The translations under genes and the position numbers were made by a program. A stretch of 64,000 nucleotides of DNA from Prorocentrum cordatum (taxonomy: Eukaryota > Sar > Dinophyceae > Prorocentrales > Prorocentraceae): assembly GCA_963575745.1 (NCBI GenBank), contig CAUYUJ010003658.1, forward strand, positions 386,001 through 450,000, written 5' to 3'. Positions 1 to 10,556 of the stretch are shown here, piece by piece (the first letter of the stretch is position 1; each line of letters opens with the position of its first letter). The notes beneath the pieces are model-generated. The model did no database searches and was not told where the DNA came from. It was given only the letters and a program-made list of their open reading frames with translations.

Positions 1-849
1 TCATTTCCAGAGAAGGAAGGGGGATACCAGTATTGCTCGACGGAGATTGTTCGAGATGTTCCAGGCAGCAGCTCCGCCGTCGCACTTGGCTTCAGGGAGT
101 CCTGGGCCCAATTGATCACCGATGCCCCGCCCCTGCTGCCTCGGCCCAGGCATTGCGGAACCGCCGGGGAGAAGTTTTCTTCGAAATGCAAGAAGGCTGC
201 TCCAAGTGGCCCGAACTTCTGTCTTTTGCCAGGCTGGTGACAGTAGGGGATTTGGTGTCTTGGGAAGTTGACCGCGCAACTTCTGTGGGTGACCTCATCA
301 TGAGAAGGAAACATAACATGCCTGATCCTGACGGGGCCCCGTGCCACTGTTGGCGCCTGGGGGGCGTTCCGCGCCCTCCGTTCAATTATTACCGGGGCCT
401 GGTGGAGGGCAAATGTGCGGTTGTGCCGCGGGGTGCGTTGGAGGTGCTGATGGTTTTTCCTTCCGAGCGGCGGATATACGGATGGCGCGAGTTCGCAAGC
501 CAGTAGGGCCCCTGCAAACACGGGCCCACTTTCCATGGCCCATGCCGGCGCCACGCTGGTGAGCTCGTTCATGCGCCGTCCGCTTGACGATATTGCCTGA
601 TCGACAGCGTCGACACTGCAGGCGTGTATGTCTGGGCGCAACATGGCTGCCCATATCGGTCGTGCGGGGCTTGGGCTCTGTCTGAGCATGTGCAGGGCAA
701 AGAGGGCAGTTCGTGCGAACGGTTTACTCTGCTGCTTCCCCTCTCTCTCGCGTGATTTTCCCTTGGAGGTTTTGGCAATGGCGGGCGCGCCTGCTTTCAT
801 GTGCTAGTTCTTTCTGATGTTCTATAGCGGTAGCACTGCGTTGACTCTA
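1..849. other. Unassigned stretch upstream of an RT relic
   Basis: The only sizeable open frame is at 33-506 on the plus strand (about 157 codons, no clear ATG context). Its residues from about 50 on look less biased than random GC-rich translation, for example WELLSFARL-like and YYRGLVEGK-like segments, but I recognise no domain. Because an RT relic of the same orientation follows at 850, this could be the decayed region between endonuclease and RT of that element. No RNA gene or satellite is visible. Confidence 0.25.
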
Positions 850-1680
850 GCGATGGGAGAAGTTCATGAGGCGATGTCCGTTGCTCGCGGGGTTCGCCAA
901 GGGGGCCCTGCATCCATCATTTGTTGTCGTTGTCCTTCTCTCATCTTGGGCCCGCCCCTCTTCAAGAGTATGCTAGCGTGAATTGTCTGGACGGTTTGCT
1001 TTTGAGGCTGGAATATTGCGATGGTTGTCTATATATACTCCGTCGCGCTCTGCGTCGCCTCCCCAAGCTGTTTGATGTGATTCGTGTTCTCGATGCTTCC
1101 GTTGGTCTACCTCTGAACATTGCCAAGTGTGTTGCGCCTGTTATTTCGACAGCCCTTCAGGCGGCCCTGTTTGCGAGCATCTCTCTGAGTTTGCACGGGT
1201 GCAAGTTGCCGCGGCGCGTCTATATCTTGGCACGGTGCTTTTATTTTGAGCGGGCGGAAGTTACTGGATTAAACTAGTGGCCAAGTTCCCCCCCCCCCCC
1301 CCCTTTTCGAGAGCGCGCGCAGGCTGGTTCCGCACTCGTGAAGAATACCCCGACGTTCCACTCTCTGCCTTAGCATCTTGTCAGTCGTCATGCACTTTGG
1401 GCATCCTCCCCACGCCATGCACGCTGCATTCAAGAATGCCTTCCGGTTGATGGTGATCGGTCCGAGGTTTAGCTTGAACTACGAGATGCTCACCAATCTT
1501 CAGGATTTGGAAATCCCGCCCCAGTTGGAGCATTTGGAAGTGCTCTCTCGGGCGTCGAATTTCCGTCTTGTTCGGAGACGTACTGAAATCTTGAAAATCT
1601 TAGCAGATTTTGATATTTTTTCAGAGCGATGGGGCCTGCGTTGTAAGGGCAATGTCTGGCTGGGCGAATGTTAGCATTGC
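850..1680 (+). pseudogene. LINE reverse transcriptase relic (family L-C)
   Basis: A frame through 868-960 reads RGVRQGGPAS, which is RT motif B (G-x-RQG-x-P-x-S) of non-LTR retrotransposons. About 35 codons later, in the open frame 921-1277, comes EYCDGCLY in the place of the catalytic (Y/F)ADD motif C, with the first Asp retained as C-D, followed by RRLPKLFDVIR and GLPLNIAKC, the usual motif D pattern (G-L-x-L-N-x-x-K-C). A YLG triplet follows near 1220 in another frame. The stretch 1378-1674 continues as a possible post-RT segment. A run of about 16 C at 1289-1304 interrupts it. Frame changes and the damaged active site make this a dead copy. It differs from families L-A and L-B elsewhere in the window. 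Confidence 0.65.
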
Positions 1681-2489
1681 TCCTGCTCTCCTTCGTGCCT
1701 TCCGCAGTGCACATGGCATTGCGATCAGGCTCTCACCTTGGTCTCACATTCTCGCGCACCCTCGCGCGCGGCATGGGCGCGGCAGCCACATTTCGCGTTC
1801 AATCCCGCGGTTTTCTCTTCGGCTGCCCCTTCGACCCGCTCGACCCTACTCTATCTGATCTCTGTGATTTTCTCCGGTATGCGCGATGCTCTCGATGCTG
1901 TTGGATCTGCGAACGTTGGCTCGGCGTGCCGGTGCCCCCTTCTGCCTCTCCCCCCCGGCTTATCGCTCTGCCCCCGATAGACGAAAGGCCGCGCGCGGCG
2001 CTAGTGATTTATTGTGCCATTCTCGATGCCTTCCCTTTTTGCGAACAACTGTCGCCGTCGCAACGCTGGTTGCGGGGCTGCGAATCAGCAAATCCACGCT
2101 CGCGTCCGCGCCGCCGCGAGACGCCGCATATCGATTGCGGAAGCGTGGCGGATCGAACGGCGCCTTCGTTTGCTGTTCTCAGGCGCATCCGATTTTGGAG
2201 CTCGAGTGCTCTCCTTTGCCCCCTGTGACTGGGGCCCAGGACTTCTCCTTAACGCATGGCCGGTCCGCGCCGCCATCCTTTCTGGGGGTGACATCCGCGG
2301 TGGCCCCGTGGATGTCCGATGCCTCCGCGCGCGCCTCTTTCTTCCCCTCCGCCGTCGGCAGCCGCCCTGTCGATGTCCGATGCCTCCGCGCGCGCCTCTC
2401 TCTTCCCCTCCGCCGTCGGCGGGGGCCCTGGCGCGCCCTAGAGAGCCCCCCCATCCACAGGAAAAGAAGAAAAAAATATAGGGCGCGCA
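1681..2489. other. GC-rich spacer with a 61-bp tandem duplication
   Basis: No gene is recognised. Two adjacent copies of a unit of about 61 bp occur at about 2311-2371 and 2372-2432; each starts GATGTCCGATGCCTCC and contains CCCCTCCGCCGTCGG. The stretch lies immediately upstream of the L-A copy 1 ORF1 relic, where a LINE 5' UTR would be expected, but it does not obviously match the monomers upstream of L-A copy 2. Confidence 0.5.
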
Positions 2490-3030
2490 CCATGCACGGT
2501 GGAGACGACGCTCGCGCATTGACGGGCGCCTTTAGGAATTTGGAGGGGCTCGCTATCTTCAATGCTGCGTCGGCGCGGCCCTGGGATCAACGTTCGGGTC
2601 TCTCAGGCCCCCTCCCGGATAATGCGTGCGTCAAGGTCGACGCGATGACAGTCTTGCATGCTGAATCCGATTCCAAGCAGGACAGGGACCCGTGGCTCTG
2701 ATCAGGAGAGCCAAGCTACAGCGCAATGGGAACGCGGCATGGGCGACTCCTGCCCGGCATCTCGTTGAACGGGCCGCTCGGACTTTCGACCCATGTGCAT
2801 GCTAAAGGGCGCACTTGAAATCCAATGCATGACTAGGGGCGCGAATGAATCGCCGCGCCGGGTTTGAGTAGGCGGCGAGCTCGCCCTCGCCGTCATGACC
2901 GACGTCGGGAATCTCCAGCGAGTAGGGGCCGAAGAGTGGGCAGAATGAGGGGATCTCCATCAACGCAGCGACATGAAATATTTGTCGAATAAATGCGACA
3001 GCTTGTTGAGCAGAGCTACGACAGGGATAG
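2490..3030 (+). pseudogene. L-A LINE copy 1: ORF1 (RNA-binding protein) fragment
   Basis: The translated segment around 2530-2700 (NLEGLAIFNAASA, then VKVDAMTVLHAESDSKQDRD) lines up by eye with the ORF1 of L-A copy 2 at 33806-34000 (KLDGFGLLNTASA, then IKGDTTTIVYAEFDTAPDRD), and KYLSNKCDSLLSRA at about 2973-3015 lines up with KELTDKCESLLNKA in that copy. In LINEs, ORF1 encodes the nucleic-acid chaperone that coats the element RNA. Several frame changes and stops occur, so it is inactive. The N-terminal coiled-coil part seen in copy 2 was not found here. Confidence 0.6.
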
Positions 3031-3789
3031 GGGGGGCCGCGGAAAGTCGAGACATGCGACCGGGCCCGATGGAGGCCGAGACCTGCATTGGTGTCGACAT
3101 GTCAAGGCCGCTGGCGACGTCGACGGCAGGAACGGGCATATCTACCATCATGTCTCCACTGCTCCAGGAAGCTCATTCGTCCCTTCTCGGACATATCTGC
3201 GCATGTGGATATGCAGATGGACATCGCCAACATGTTATTTTGACTTTTTCTCGCCTGGGGCGTTTTCTGGAAGTGGGCTCGCCAACCGCTGCCTCGATCC
3301 GCCCATCATCTTCTAAGCCGCGTGGCATTGGGTCCATTGCGTGCAAAGCTACCCTTGCCTCTAGAACTATTTGCACTTCGATGCCGACGGGATGTCGGGC
3401 CCTCGGGGCGACGCAGAGATCCCGACTCGGCCGCATATTGGTTCATCGGTTTCTCGCGGGGGAGCTGGCCTTCAGGGGGCGACAATTGGCGATGCCGTTT
3501 CACTTCGCGCCTCCGCTGCCCTCAATATCAGCCCTGGCTCTGGCTCGCTGGGCGACGACGCGGGCGGTCTAGCAGCTTCGACATTTCCGCTTCATGTTTC
3601 GAAGAATTGCGACAGCAACATGCCACCGCAACCAGTGGCTCGCCCGCGCGCAGCAATGCGGACTTGCTGGGGCCAGCCTCGCAGTTCCCGCAAGCCTGCG
3701 GCTGCCCAGTGGATCGGCGCTTGGAGCGCGGAGGGTCTCAGAGGCAATTCGGAAGTCAAGTTTGTGGAGCTGTTTCATGAGGAGTTTAA
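3031..3789 (+). pseudogene. L-A LINE copy 1: decayed inter-domain region
   Basis: This stretch separates the ORF1 and endonuclease relics of L-A copy 1. Long overlapping frames exist in all phases, as expected of GC-rich DNA, but none gives a recognisable domain. It is kept as part of the element because the flanking relics are in the same order and orientation as in copy 2. Confidence 0.4.
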
Positions 3790-4140
3790 ATGTGTCGTTC
3801 TAGGGTGACCGCAGATAACCGGCGCACCGTGGCTGGAGTTGGTTGCATTGTGGGCCCGCGGCGCCAGCGTCGTTTTCGGGGGGCGCGCTCGCCCTTCTGT
3901 CTGCCCGCGCCCCCCGCGGCAGGTGCGACGCGAGCGACGGGCGGGATTTTTACGGCGACCTCCAGAACGCGATCGCGCCCGCGACGTCTCGCAGCATTAC
4001 TTTTCGCGGCCCGCGATTGCGGCGCGAAGTCATTGCGCCGAGGCGCCGGGGCAGGACGACATGCGGGAAACTGCGTTTTCCAAGCTCGGCCCAGAAGGGA
4101 ACCCACGAGCCAAATCACGAATTGGCAATGTGTATTAAGA
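3790..4140 (+). pseudogene. L-A LINE copy 1: endonuclease (EEP) fragment
   Basis: The segment ALALLSARAPRG followed by DFYGDLQNAIAPATS (about 3890-3990) matches by eye the endonuclease of L-A copy 2, which reads GMLTLISARAPRS and YFYNDLQKHIEPTTS. A GVGCIV remnant in another frame sits where copy 2 has GVGFIA. This is the AP-endonuclease-like domain that nicks target DNA. The GDFN-type metal-binding motif is not recognisable, and several phase changes occur. Confidence 0.6.
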
Positions 4141-4971
4141 TGTTCTGGCGCGCGTGACTCGGCGAGCGCAGGCGCGATTTTCGACGCCCCCGCCGATGGG
4201 GCGCGTCGCGCGCAGAGGATTGGATGCAGCCCGAGTGGGCCCAGCATCTCCGGAGGCATTTCCCAAGTCGACCACGTCTTCTGTTGCCATTATTTTCCTC
4301 CGCTGGCGCAGAGCTGTGGGATTCTTCGACGGGCAGCGCTGAGCGGCCAAAGTCCCCCGACTGCTTCATCTTGTTTTTATGTCCCCCTGGCGATGGGGCG
4401 CAAAGCGCAGCGCAAAGGGTGACTTATACGCTTTGTCCCAACCCGACGCCAAAGAGGCCTTCGCGGAGGAGTTCAAAACATCATGGACTAATTCAGGCCA
4501 CCCCCTGGAGTCGTTCGACGACGCGGCCCGGGGATAGAAGGCAGCTGTCTAACATGTTTCAGAGCACTTGCCGGGGCGCCCCGCGCCAGCCCGACGACTG
4601 TGGAGATCTTCAAGCGCGTTGAAATTGACCGACGAAAGGAACCATTTTCGCAATGCCCGGGGCAGCGCCGCCGATAATAATTGCAACACCAAGGGTGCGA
4701 CGAGCTGCCGGGACGGACCGTGCAAAATGGCTGAACTCTTTCGTGGCGGGCGGGGGTGGCGCCAATCAGACAGCCGCGCAAACAAACTCCTCGTGAACGC
4801 GCCGGCGCGAAGGACTTGGAGGGGGGCTCCGCCGATGCTGCAGCCAGGCCAGACGCGCTCGCGGAATATTTCGAAACAGCGCAATGGTGAGTGAGTTTTT
4901 CTTCGCATGTTTTGCCAACAAGTGCAAGGAAACCTGGGGATGCGCTGCCAATCAATGCCAATGTATGTTAG
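4141..4971 (+). pseudogene. L-A LINE copy 1: linker between endonuclease and RT
   Basis: No domain is recognised. Position and orientation place it in the segment that joins endonuclease and RT in L-A elements; copy 3 has a comparable stretch at about 54960-55200. The open frames here are interrupted and mutually overlapping. Confidence 0.4.
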
Positions 4972-6430
4972 ATGGATGAGCTGAGGACGGCAGTCAGGAG
5001 CATGAGAACCCAGAGGGCAGCAGGACCAACCAGACTGCATCACCAGAGTTTTGGAAGGCTCTCGCAGCATATTCCGATGCATGTTAAGCTATGTCGCGCG
5101 CGTGCCGAATGTGTTGGGGCGCCAAAAGCATGCCCGCAACTGGGAGACGAACCAATGTTGTTTTGCTGGTGAAAAAATAGGATATGCAAGTTCGCCGAGC
5201 AAATAAACGCGGGGCATAAAACGCTAGCGGCCATGATTCACCGAAAACTTCTGGACGGAGGGCGCGAGAAACGGATGCGAGAGTTCAAAGTCGGCTTCCG
5301 GCCGAAGCGCGGCGCGGCGGATGCGTCGATGTTGGTTCGGAGGATGGTGGGCGCAGCGCACTTGCGCAACGGAGGTGGGCTAATCTTATTGTTTTTGCAC
5401 TGGGTTGAAGCCTTTGGCACCGCCTGAAACCCGCATGCATGCGCACTGCTCTCGAATGTTTCGGGCTGCCACGAGCAATGGCCAGCGTGATTCGGGGCAA
5501 TTGCGCAGAGCGGCAGTTCACTATTATTTTGAACTGTGGAAAATCAACCGAGCGGATCCAATCCTCAGGGATACCACAGATCTGCCCCATGGGCCCGTAC
5601 TTACTCATCGCTGTCCAGTCAGTTATGCTGCGCGACGCTCTGCGAAGTTTGTCTCTGCAAGGGGGAGGCGGAGTACATCGTTGCCCAGGTCATTTTTTTT
5701 TTTGCAGGTGACGCCTTCTTGGCTACTGAGCACCCGGGCAGTGCGCAGAGCACGCCGGGACCTATCGCGACAGAAGGCCAGAAGTATGGCATGGACTTGA
5801 GTTTGGACAAGACGTTGCAAACATACATATTTTCCGCCGGGGGATCAGGGGACCAACGGGCGACCCATCAACAACGTGAGAGAGACAATTTGTTTAGGAG
5901 GCGTGGTATCTTGCGACGGCAAAGCCGGGGACGAACTATCTCGAAGGTTGGGGGAATGTTCCAGTATATTCCCTTTGCTTCAGAAATTATGGTTTCACGC
6001 AGCTATCGGGGGGCGCGAGAAGCTACTCAAATGCTCCAGTTGCGTGGTAAGCGCTTTTGTATTCATTGGATTCTCTGTTGTTTCTGAAAGCAGAAGGTAA
6101 TCGATGTTATGCTTTTCGATGCAAGTGCGTGCGCTAGGTCTTTGGCATGCGGCACTCGTATATATCGAGAGTGAGCAATGCCGAGGTCTTGACTCCAGCT
6201 GGCCAACGACCGCTGTCTGAAGTTCTCCTTGATCGTCAAGCGAAGCTTTTTATGGAGACGCTGCTACAACTTGGAATCGATCGTTGGTGCGGCAAGTTGT
6301 CTGCGAAACAGTGGGAATGCCCAAGGACTGGGCGATGGGCCGGCGCCGCGGACGGCCTCGGCAGTAGTGGGCCCAATATGTGCACAAGATGATGCAGCAT
6401 CGTTGCGCAGCCGAGCAGTTCTATCATCAT
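4972..6430 (+). pseudogene. L-A LINE copy 1: reverse transcriptase and C-terminal tail
   Basis: RT signatures appear in order but in shifting frames. DELRTAVRSM...RAAGPTRLH is the RT fingers start. VGFRPKRGAADASMLVRRM followed by LLFLHWVEAFG is motif A with the catalytic Asp lost (L-x-W-x-E-A-F). ALECFGLPRAM...SSGIPQICPMGPYL is motif B. GDAFLATEHPG stands where ADD is expected, then KYGMDLSLDKT and LGGVVSCDG. SYISRVSNAEVL (6150-6190) and a PKDWAMGRRRGRPRQ tail with an in-frame stop near 6357 match the end of copy 3. The order and tail identity show one LINE family. The missing catalytic Asp and frameshifts make it inactive. Confidence 0.8.
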
Positions 6431-7824
6431 CGTCTTCATCCATCGTCGCCGTCATTTGTTTTTGCGTTTGGCCACCACTCTGTATTTTGAGTGCTTCGTG
6501 TGGCGTTTGGTTACACTTCTGTGCTTCGGGTGCCTCGTGTGGCGCTTGGTCGCATTTTTTTCTGCCAGCGCGTCCACCTGGACGCAAGGCTTCCGATTGA
6601 CCAGAAGAGGCACGTGTTTTCTGCCTTGTGTTCGGCGGCAGGCCGCAACTTTCAGCGTTGGCCAGACTCTGGTTGGTTGCCAGTTCGCATGGCACGCGTG
6701 TCGTCAGTGCACCTCACGGCACACCTCGAAGGCACTTTCATGCAGGCGGTGGCAATTCAGATTTCGGATGGAGGTGGTGATGTTCACGGGTGGGGAGGTG
6801 TAACCACGGACTCAATCGCAACGGAATGCGACTTAGCGACTGCATTTTGGCGCGAGCAGCCCAGTAAGGGCAGCCCGCGAGGAGGACGAAGAGGCATTCG
6901 CACATGTCATCGCTATGGGGTATTGTTGGCGGAGGTGATTCTCCATGCGCTTGAGCTGCCATTCAAGTGCTGTTTCAAACGTGCCGCGCAGCTTTCACAC
7001 AGGGGCATCGGTACATAGGCCCCTCTAGCTACATTAACCAATCGCCCTTGGTGATGGCTAGAACTGCCCTCGGCGAGGGCCCTTCTCCTGGGTTGATTCT
7101 GGGATGGTTGGGATTTGGTTTTCTGGGACTTGGGGGTGTCCTTGAACTGTGAATGCTACGTCAGGCCCGCCCTGGCCAAGTCCTCCTGCGGACCTCTTCT
7201 TCTCCTGATATTCCACCTCCCGTTGAGGGCTACCTCTTTAATATTTGCTGCGCGCACTGCGCACCTTGGCACGTTCAGGAAAGGAACAGGCATCACACCT
7301 AGTTCGTCTAACGCTAAGGTGGAGGAGGAGGAGGAGGAGGACGACGACGGCATTCGGCATACCACTTGGCCTCCTGGTGCACGCCACGTGCAGCACCGAG
7401 AGCCCCCTCCCCTTTTACAGTCTCGGCCTCGCCCTCGCTTCAGAGTGGTTGGCGCTCGCAGCGGGGCGGACCTGCCCCGATGGGCACCCATGCAGCATAT
7501 ACGCGGCCTTCCATGTTTGGATGTTGGCCAGATGAAAAACGGGTTTGTTGCGTCGGTGCGGCCCTCCATTCCCCCTCCTCTCCCTCGTCATCCTTTCTGC
7601 CCTCGGCCTCTTCTGCCCCCCCCCTTCCCCCACCCTCCCGCTCACCCTGGCGTTTCCGCTTCTCTCTTGCCGAGGAACCGGGCAGCAGAGGTTGGGCGGG
7701 TGGCCGAGGGGAGCGCCGCCCGCCTTTGCCTGGCTCCCGTCTCCAGGTTCGGGGTTTATGCCAGCTCCGTGGCATTCCAGGCGCAGTAGCGGCCGCCCTT
7801 CCTGCCTTTTTGCCGCTTTTTCTC
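6431..7824. other. Unassigned spacer, possible LINE 3' flank
   Basis: No gene is recognised. At 6470-6560 a short imperfect repeat (GTGTGGCGTTTGG, GTGTGGCGCTTGG) occurs. At 7319-7350 lies a short GGA/CGA microsatellite. From about 7560 the sequence is C-rich with runs of CCCTC. The open frames here in both strands are overlapping and show no domain. The interval separates the end of L-A copy 1 from the first R1 element. Confidence 0.4.
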
Positions 7825-8812
7825 TTCCCCGTCGCACCCCGAGGCCAGTTTTAGGGCGGGCCGGGCGTTTCGCCTGAGATTTCCTCACGATATGATTCGG
7901 AAGCTGAAGAATTGACAGCAGTTCCACAGATGGGGGGCGGGTGGTTTTCAAAACGTGGCTCTCGCCTTAGCGCCGCGCGAATTAGCTTTATATTTTTACA
8001 CGAGTTTCACGGGTTGAGGGCGGGTGGTTTTCGAAATGTAGTTCTCGCCTTAGCGCCGCGCACATTCGTTTTAAACAAAGCTTGCAAGAGTTTCACGGAT
8101 TGAGGGCAGGTGGTTTTCAAACTCTTTTGTTCTCGCCTCAGCGCCGCGCAAATTCTGTTTAAACGGTTGCAAGAGTTTCACGGGTTGAGGGCGGGTGGGT
8201 TCCAACATGTGGTTCTCGTTTTAGCGCCGCGCACACTCGTTTTAAACATTTACAAGATTTGCACGGATTGAGGGCGGCTCCTTTTCAAAACGTGGTTTTC
8301 GTTTCAGCGCCGCGCCCATTCGTTTTCAAATGTGTAAGAGTTTCACGGCTTCCCATTGTCAACGTGCCAGAAATGGCGTTTTGGGAGGATTCAGGACTAT
8401 TCGGGCGGAACAGTTATGTTGATTCGTAGTGTTGAAGTCCCCTAAACAATGACGTTCTGGTACCATTCTGGATCGTCAAGACGCAGAAGTCATGTTGATG
8501 CGTGGCGTTGACATCCCGCGATCAATGTTTTGGCACGCTTCAGGATCGTCAAATTGTTGTCTTCCACCGAGGCAGTTCCCTCAATGGAAATGAACCGTTG
8601 TAAGGGCCTATGAAGAGGGGGCTTGGAGGGAAGGTTAATTCCAACATCTTTGGTGATTCTTGGGTTTCCTCTGGTCCTCCTCCCCCTCCTCCTCCTTCCC
8701 CTCCTCATCCTCCCCGTCCTCCACCTCCTCCTTGTCCTCCTCCATCTCCTCCTCCCCCCTCCTCCTTTTCCTTCTTTTCCTCCGAACCTACCCCCTCGCA
8801 GCGAGGGCAAAT
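7825..8812 (+). repeat. R1 element, copy A
   Basis: R1 is a non-coding repeat defined here by comparison of copies in this window. It opens with CACCCCGAGGCCAGTTTT and AGGGCGGGCCGG, continues with about five subrepeats of ~78 bp (core GAGGGCGGGTGGTTTTC and TTAGCGCCGCGCACATTCG), then a unique part containing GAGGCAGTTCCCTCAATGG and TTGGAGGGAAGGTTAATTCC, and ends in a CCT microsatellite followed by GAACCTACCCCCTCGCA. Short open frames across the subrepeats are repeat translations, not genes. Other copies lie at 10188, 10557, 11738 and, inverted, 29470. Confidence 0.85.
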
Positions 8813-9040
8813 TCTTTACGCTTCGCGTATCCCCACCAGCCCATCTCACAGCAGCAACTCTCGCGAAGCATGCCGACAGTCGTGTTTTTCAGGCGTGTGT
8901 CCGCTTGGCCCCGCATATCTCCCCTGTTCCTCCCTCCTCCCGCCTCCTTGTACATCCTCCTTGTGGGGGGAGCGGGAGAAGGACGAGGCGGAGGAGGAGG
9001 GAGAGAAAGCGCTCCTCGTGATTTGAGTCGTTTGGGGTTT
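8813..9040. other. Spacer with GGA-rich tail
   Basis: Short GC-rich spacer between R1 copy A and the tandem array that follows. A small GGA cluster lies at about 8985-9005. No gene or RNA feature is seen. Confidence 0.5.
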
Positions 9041-9420
9041 CTCGTCCCGGTGTGAGTCGTTCGGGCCCTTCTTCCTGGTGTGAGTCGTTCGGGCTCTTCG
9101 TGGTGTGAGTCGTTCGGGCTCTTCGTCCTGGTGTGAGTCGTTCGGGCTTCTCGTGGTGTGAGTTGTTCGGGCCCCTCATCCTGGTGTGAGTCGTTCGGGC
9201 CCCTCCTCCTGGTGTGACTCGTTCGGGCTCCTCGTGGTGTGAGTCGTTCGGGGCCCGCGTCGTGGTGTGAGTCGTTCGGGCTCCTCGTGGTGTGAGTCGT
9301 TCGGGCGCCTCGTCCTGGTGTGAGTCGTTCGGGCCCCTCCGTGTGGTGTGAGTCGTTCGGGCTCTTCGTGGTGTGAGTCGTTCGGGCCCCTCGTCCTGGT
9401 GTGAGTCGTTCGGGCTCCTC
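9041..9420 (+). repeat. Tandem repeat with GTGTGAGTCGTTCGGGC core
   Basis: About fifteen copies of a 22-30-bp unit made of a conserved 17-base core GTGTGAGTCGTTCGGGC and a variable spacer (for example TCCTCGTG or CCCCTCGTCCTG). The last unit runs directly into the next satellite at 9421. Confidence 0.9.
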
Positions 9421-9660
9421 GTGGGGCCTCTTGGGGGCCTCTTGGAGCCTCTTGGGGCCTCTTGGGGGCCTCTTGGGGGCCTCTTGGGGGCCTCTTGGGG
9501 GCCTCCTGGGGCCTCTGGGGGCCTCTTGGGGGCCTATTGGGGGCCTCTTGGGGGCCTATTGGGGCCTCTTGGGGGCCTCTTGGGAGCCTCTTGGAGGCCT
9601 CTTGGGAGGCTCCTGGGGGCCTCTTGGGGCCATCTTGGGGCCTCTTGCGACCTCCTCAGA
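9421..9660 (+). repeat. GGCCTCTTGGGG satellite, block 1
   Basis: About twenty copies of an 11-12-bp unit, GGCCTCTTGGGG, with some units reading GGCCTATTGGGG or GAGCCTCTTGG. The same family recurs at 31080-31500 in this orientation and as the reverse complement at 24230-24330 and within 47220-47740. Open frames across it (rich in Gly-Leu-Leu-Gly) are repeat translations. Confidence 0.9.
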
Positions 9661-10187
9661 AGCGCAAAGAAGCGCTGCCCCCTGAGAAGGACAAAATGAG
9701 CCCAAAACCTTTGTAAAACCAATGATTTTGAGAACGAGGAAGAGGAGTGCGGCCCCCTCAGAAGGCCAAAATGGGGCCAAAACCATCGTAAAATTTATGT
9801 TTTTGGCTTCACAGAAGAGGAAGGTTTTTTCTCAACCCCCCCGTCGGGGCCAGAATCCTCGTGAGGGTCGTCGTTTTTTAGCCCTCCCAGGAGTCGAAAA
9901 AGACCCCTCCAACGACCCGCGGCCCGCCCTCTCCAGACCCAGGGGGAGGGGGGAGGGGGAGGGGTAAACCCCTCCCCGAAGGGGAAGAAGGGGGGTTGGG
10001 GGGTTGAGGACAGAGAAGGCTACCTAAACCACTCACGCCCAAAGGGCTGGTGGGATTTGTGCATGCGACGGTGACAATGGGCACACAAACCCACATGTAC
10101 CGTCACGTCGACTGGTACGGGGTTAAGGCGCCCTGTAAGCCATTTCGTTTCAAGTCGTCCTCGTCCTCGTCCTCCTCCTCCTTATAG
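9661..10187 (+). repeat. Degenerate ~71-bp duplications, G-rich spacer and module R2 copy 1
   Basis: From 9661 to about 9830 two to three degenerate copies of a ~71-bp unit occur (shared pieces CCCCCTGAGAAGGACAAAAT and CAAAACC-TTGTAAAA). A G-rich stretch follows at 9930-10010. Module R2, about 100 bp, occupies 10051-10155 with ATGCGACGGTGACAATGGGC and TCGACTGGTACGGGGTTAAG; it recurs at 10421-10535 and 11603-11708. The interval about 9965-10060 is repeated inverted at about 14050-14140 (shared CCCTCCCCGAAGGGG and CCCACCAGCCC). No gene is seen. Confidence 0.7.
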
Positions 10188-10556
10188 ATAACTCCTCCCT
10201 GTTGCACCCCGAGGCCAGTTTTTAGGGCGGGCCGGCCGTTGCGCCTCAGATTTCCTCACCAGTTATCATTCGGAAGCTTAAGGATTGATAGCAACCTCAC
10301 AGATGGAGGGCGGGTGGTTTTCAACATGTGGCTCTCGCCTCAGCGCCGCGCGAATTAGTTTTAAACACTTGCAACAGTTTCACGGGATGAGGGCGGGTGG
10401 TGTTCAAAATGTGGTTCTCGCCCAAAGGGCTGGTGGGATTTGTGCATGCGACGGTGACAATGGGCACACAAACCCACGTGTACCCTCACGTCGACTGGTA
10501 CGGGGTTAAGGCGCCCTTTAAGCCATATCATTTCAATTCCTCCTCTCTTCCTTATG
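10188..10556 (+). repeat. R1 element copy B (truncated) fused to module R2 copy 2
   Basis: Starts like R1 copy A (ACTCCTCCCTGTTGCACCCC) and keeps the first one to two ~78-bp subrepeats up to about 10420, where it switches abruptly inside the words GTGGTTCTCGCC to CAAAGGGCTGGTGGG, the beginning of module R2. The shared letters at the switch suggest recombination or template switching between the two repeat types. R2 runs to about 10535 and is followed by CCTCC-rich sequence. Confidence 0.75.

Noticed and set aside
3790-4422. A 210-codon plus-strand gene
   Set aside because: Overlapping alternative frame contains the endonuclease pattern shared with L-A copy 2; this frame is Arg/Ala/Pro-rich and shows no domain, so it is a shadow over a LINE relic.
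9041-9420. A CRISPR-like array (regular core plus variable spacer)
   Set aside because: Spacers are short variants of each other (TCCTCGTG, CCCCTCGTCCTG) and the unit is far too small; no Cas genes exist and the genome is eukaryotic. It is a simple tandem repeat.
9421-9660. Collagen-like or Gly-Leu-Leu-Gly repeat proteins
   Set aside because: They appear only across the GGCCTCTTGGGG satellite and in several frames at once, including at 31080 and 47220 in other orientations.
10137-10155. Leader-like TAAGCCATTTCGTTTCAAG in module R2 (also 11690-11708)
   Set aside because: About 14 of 19 matches to the spliced leader. A match of that quality is expected by chance about once in a sequence of this length, and no coding region follows. 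The copies share it because the module itself is repeated.
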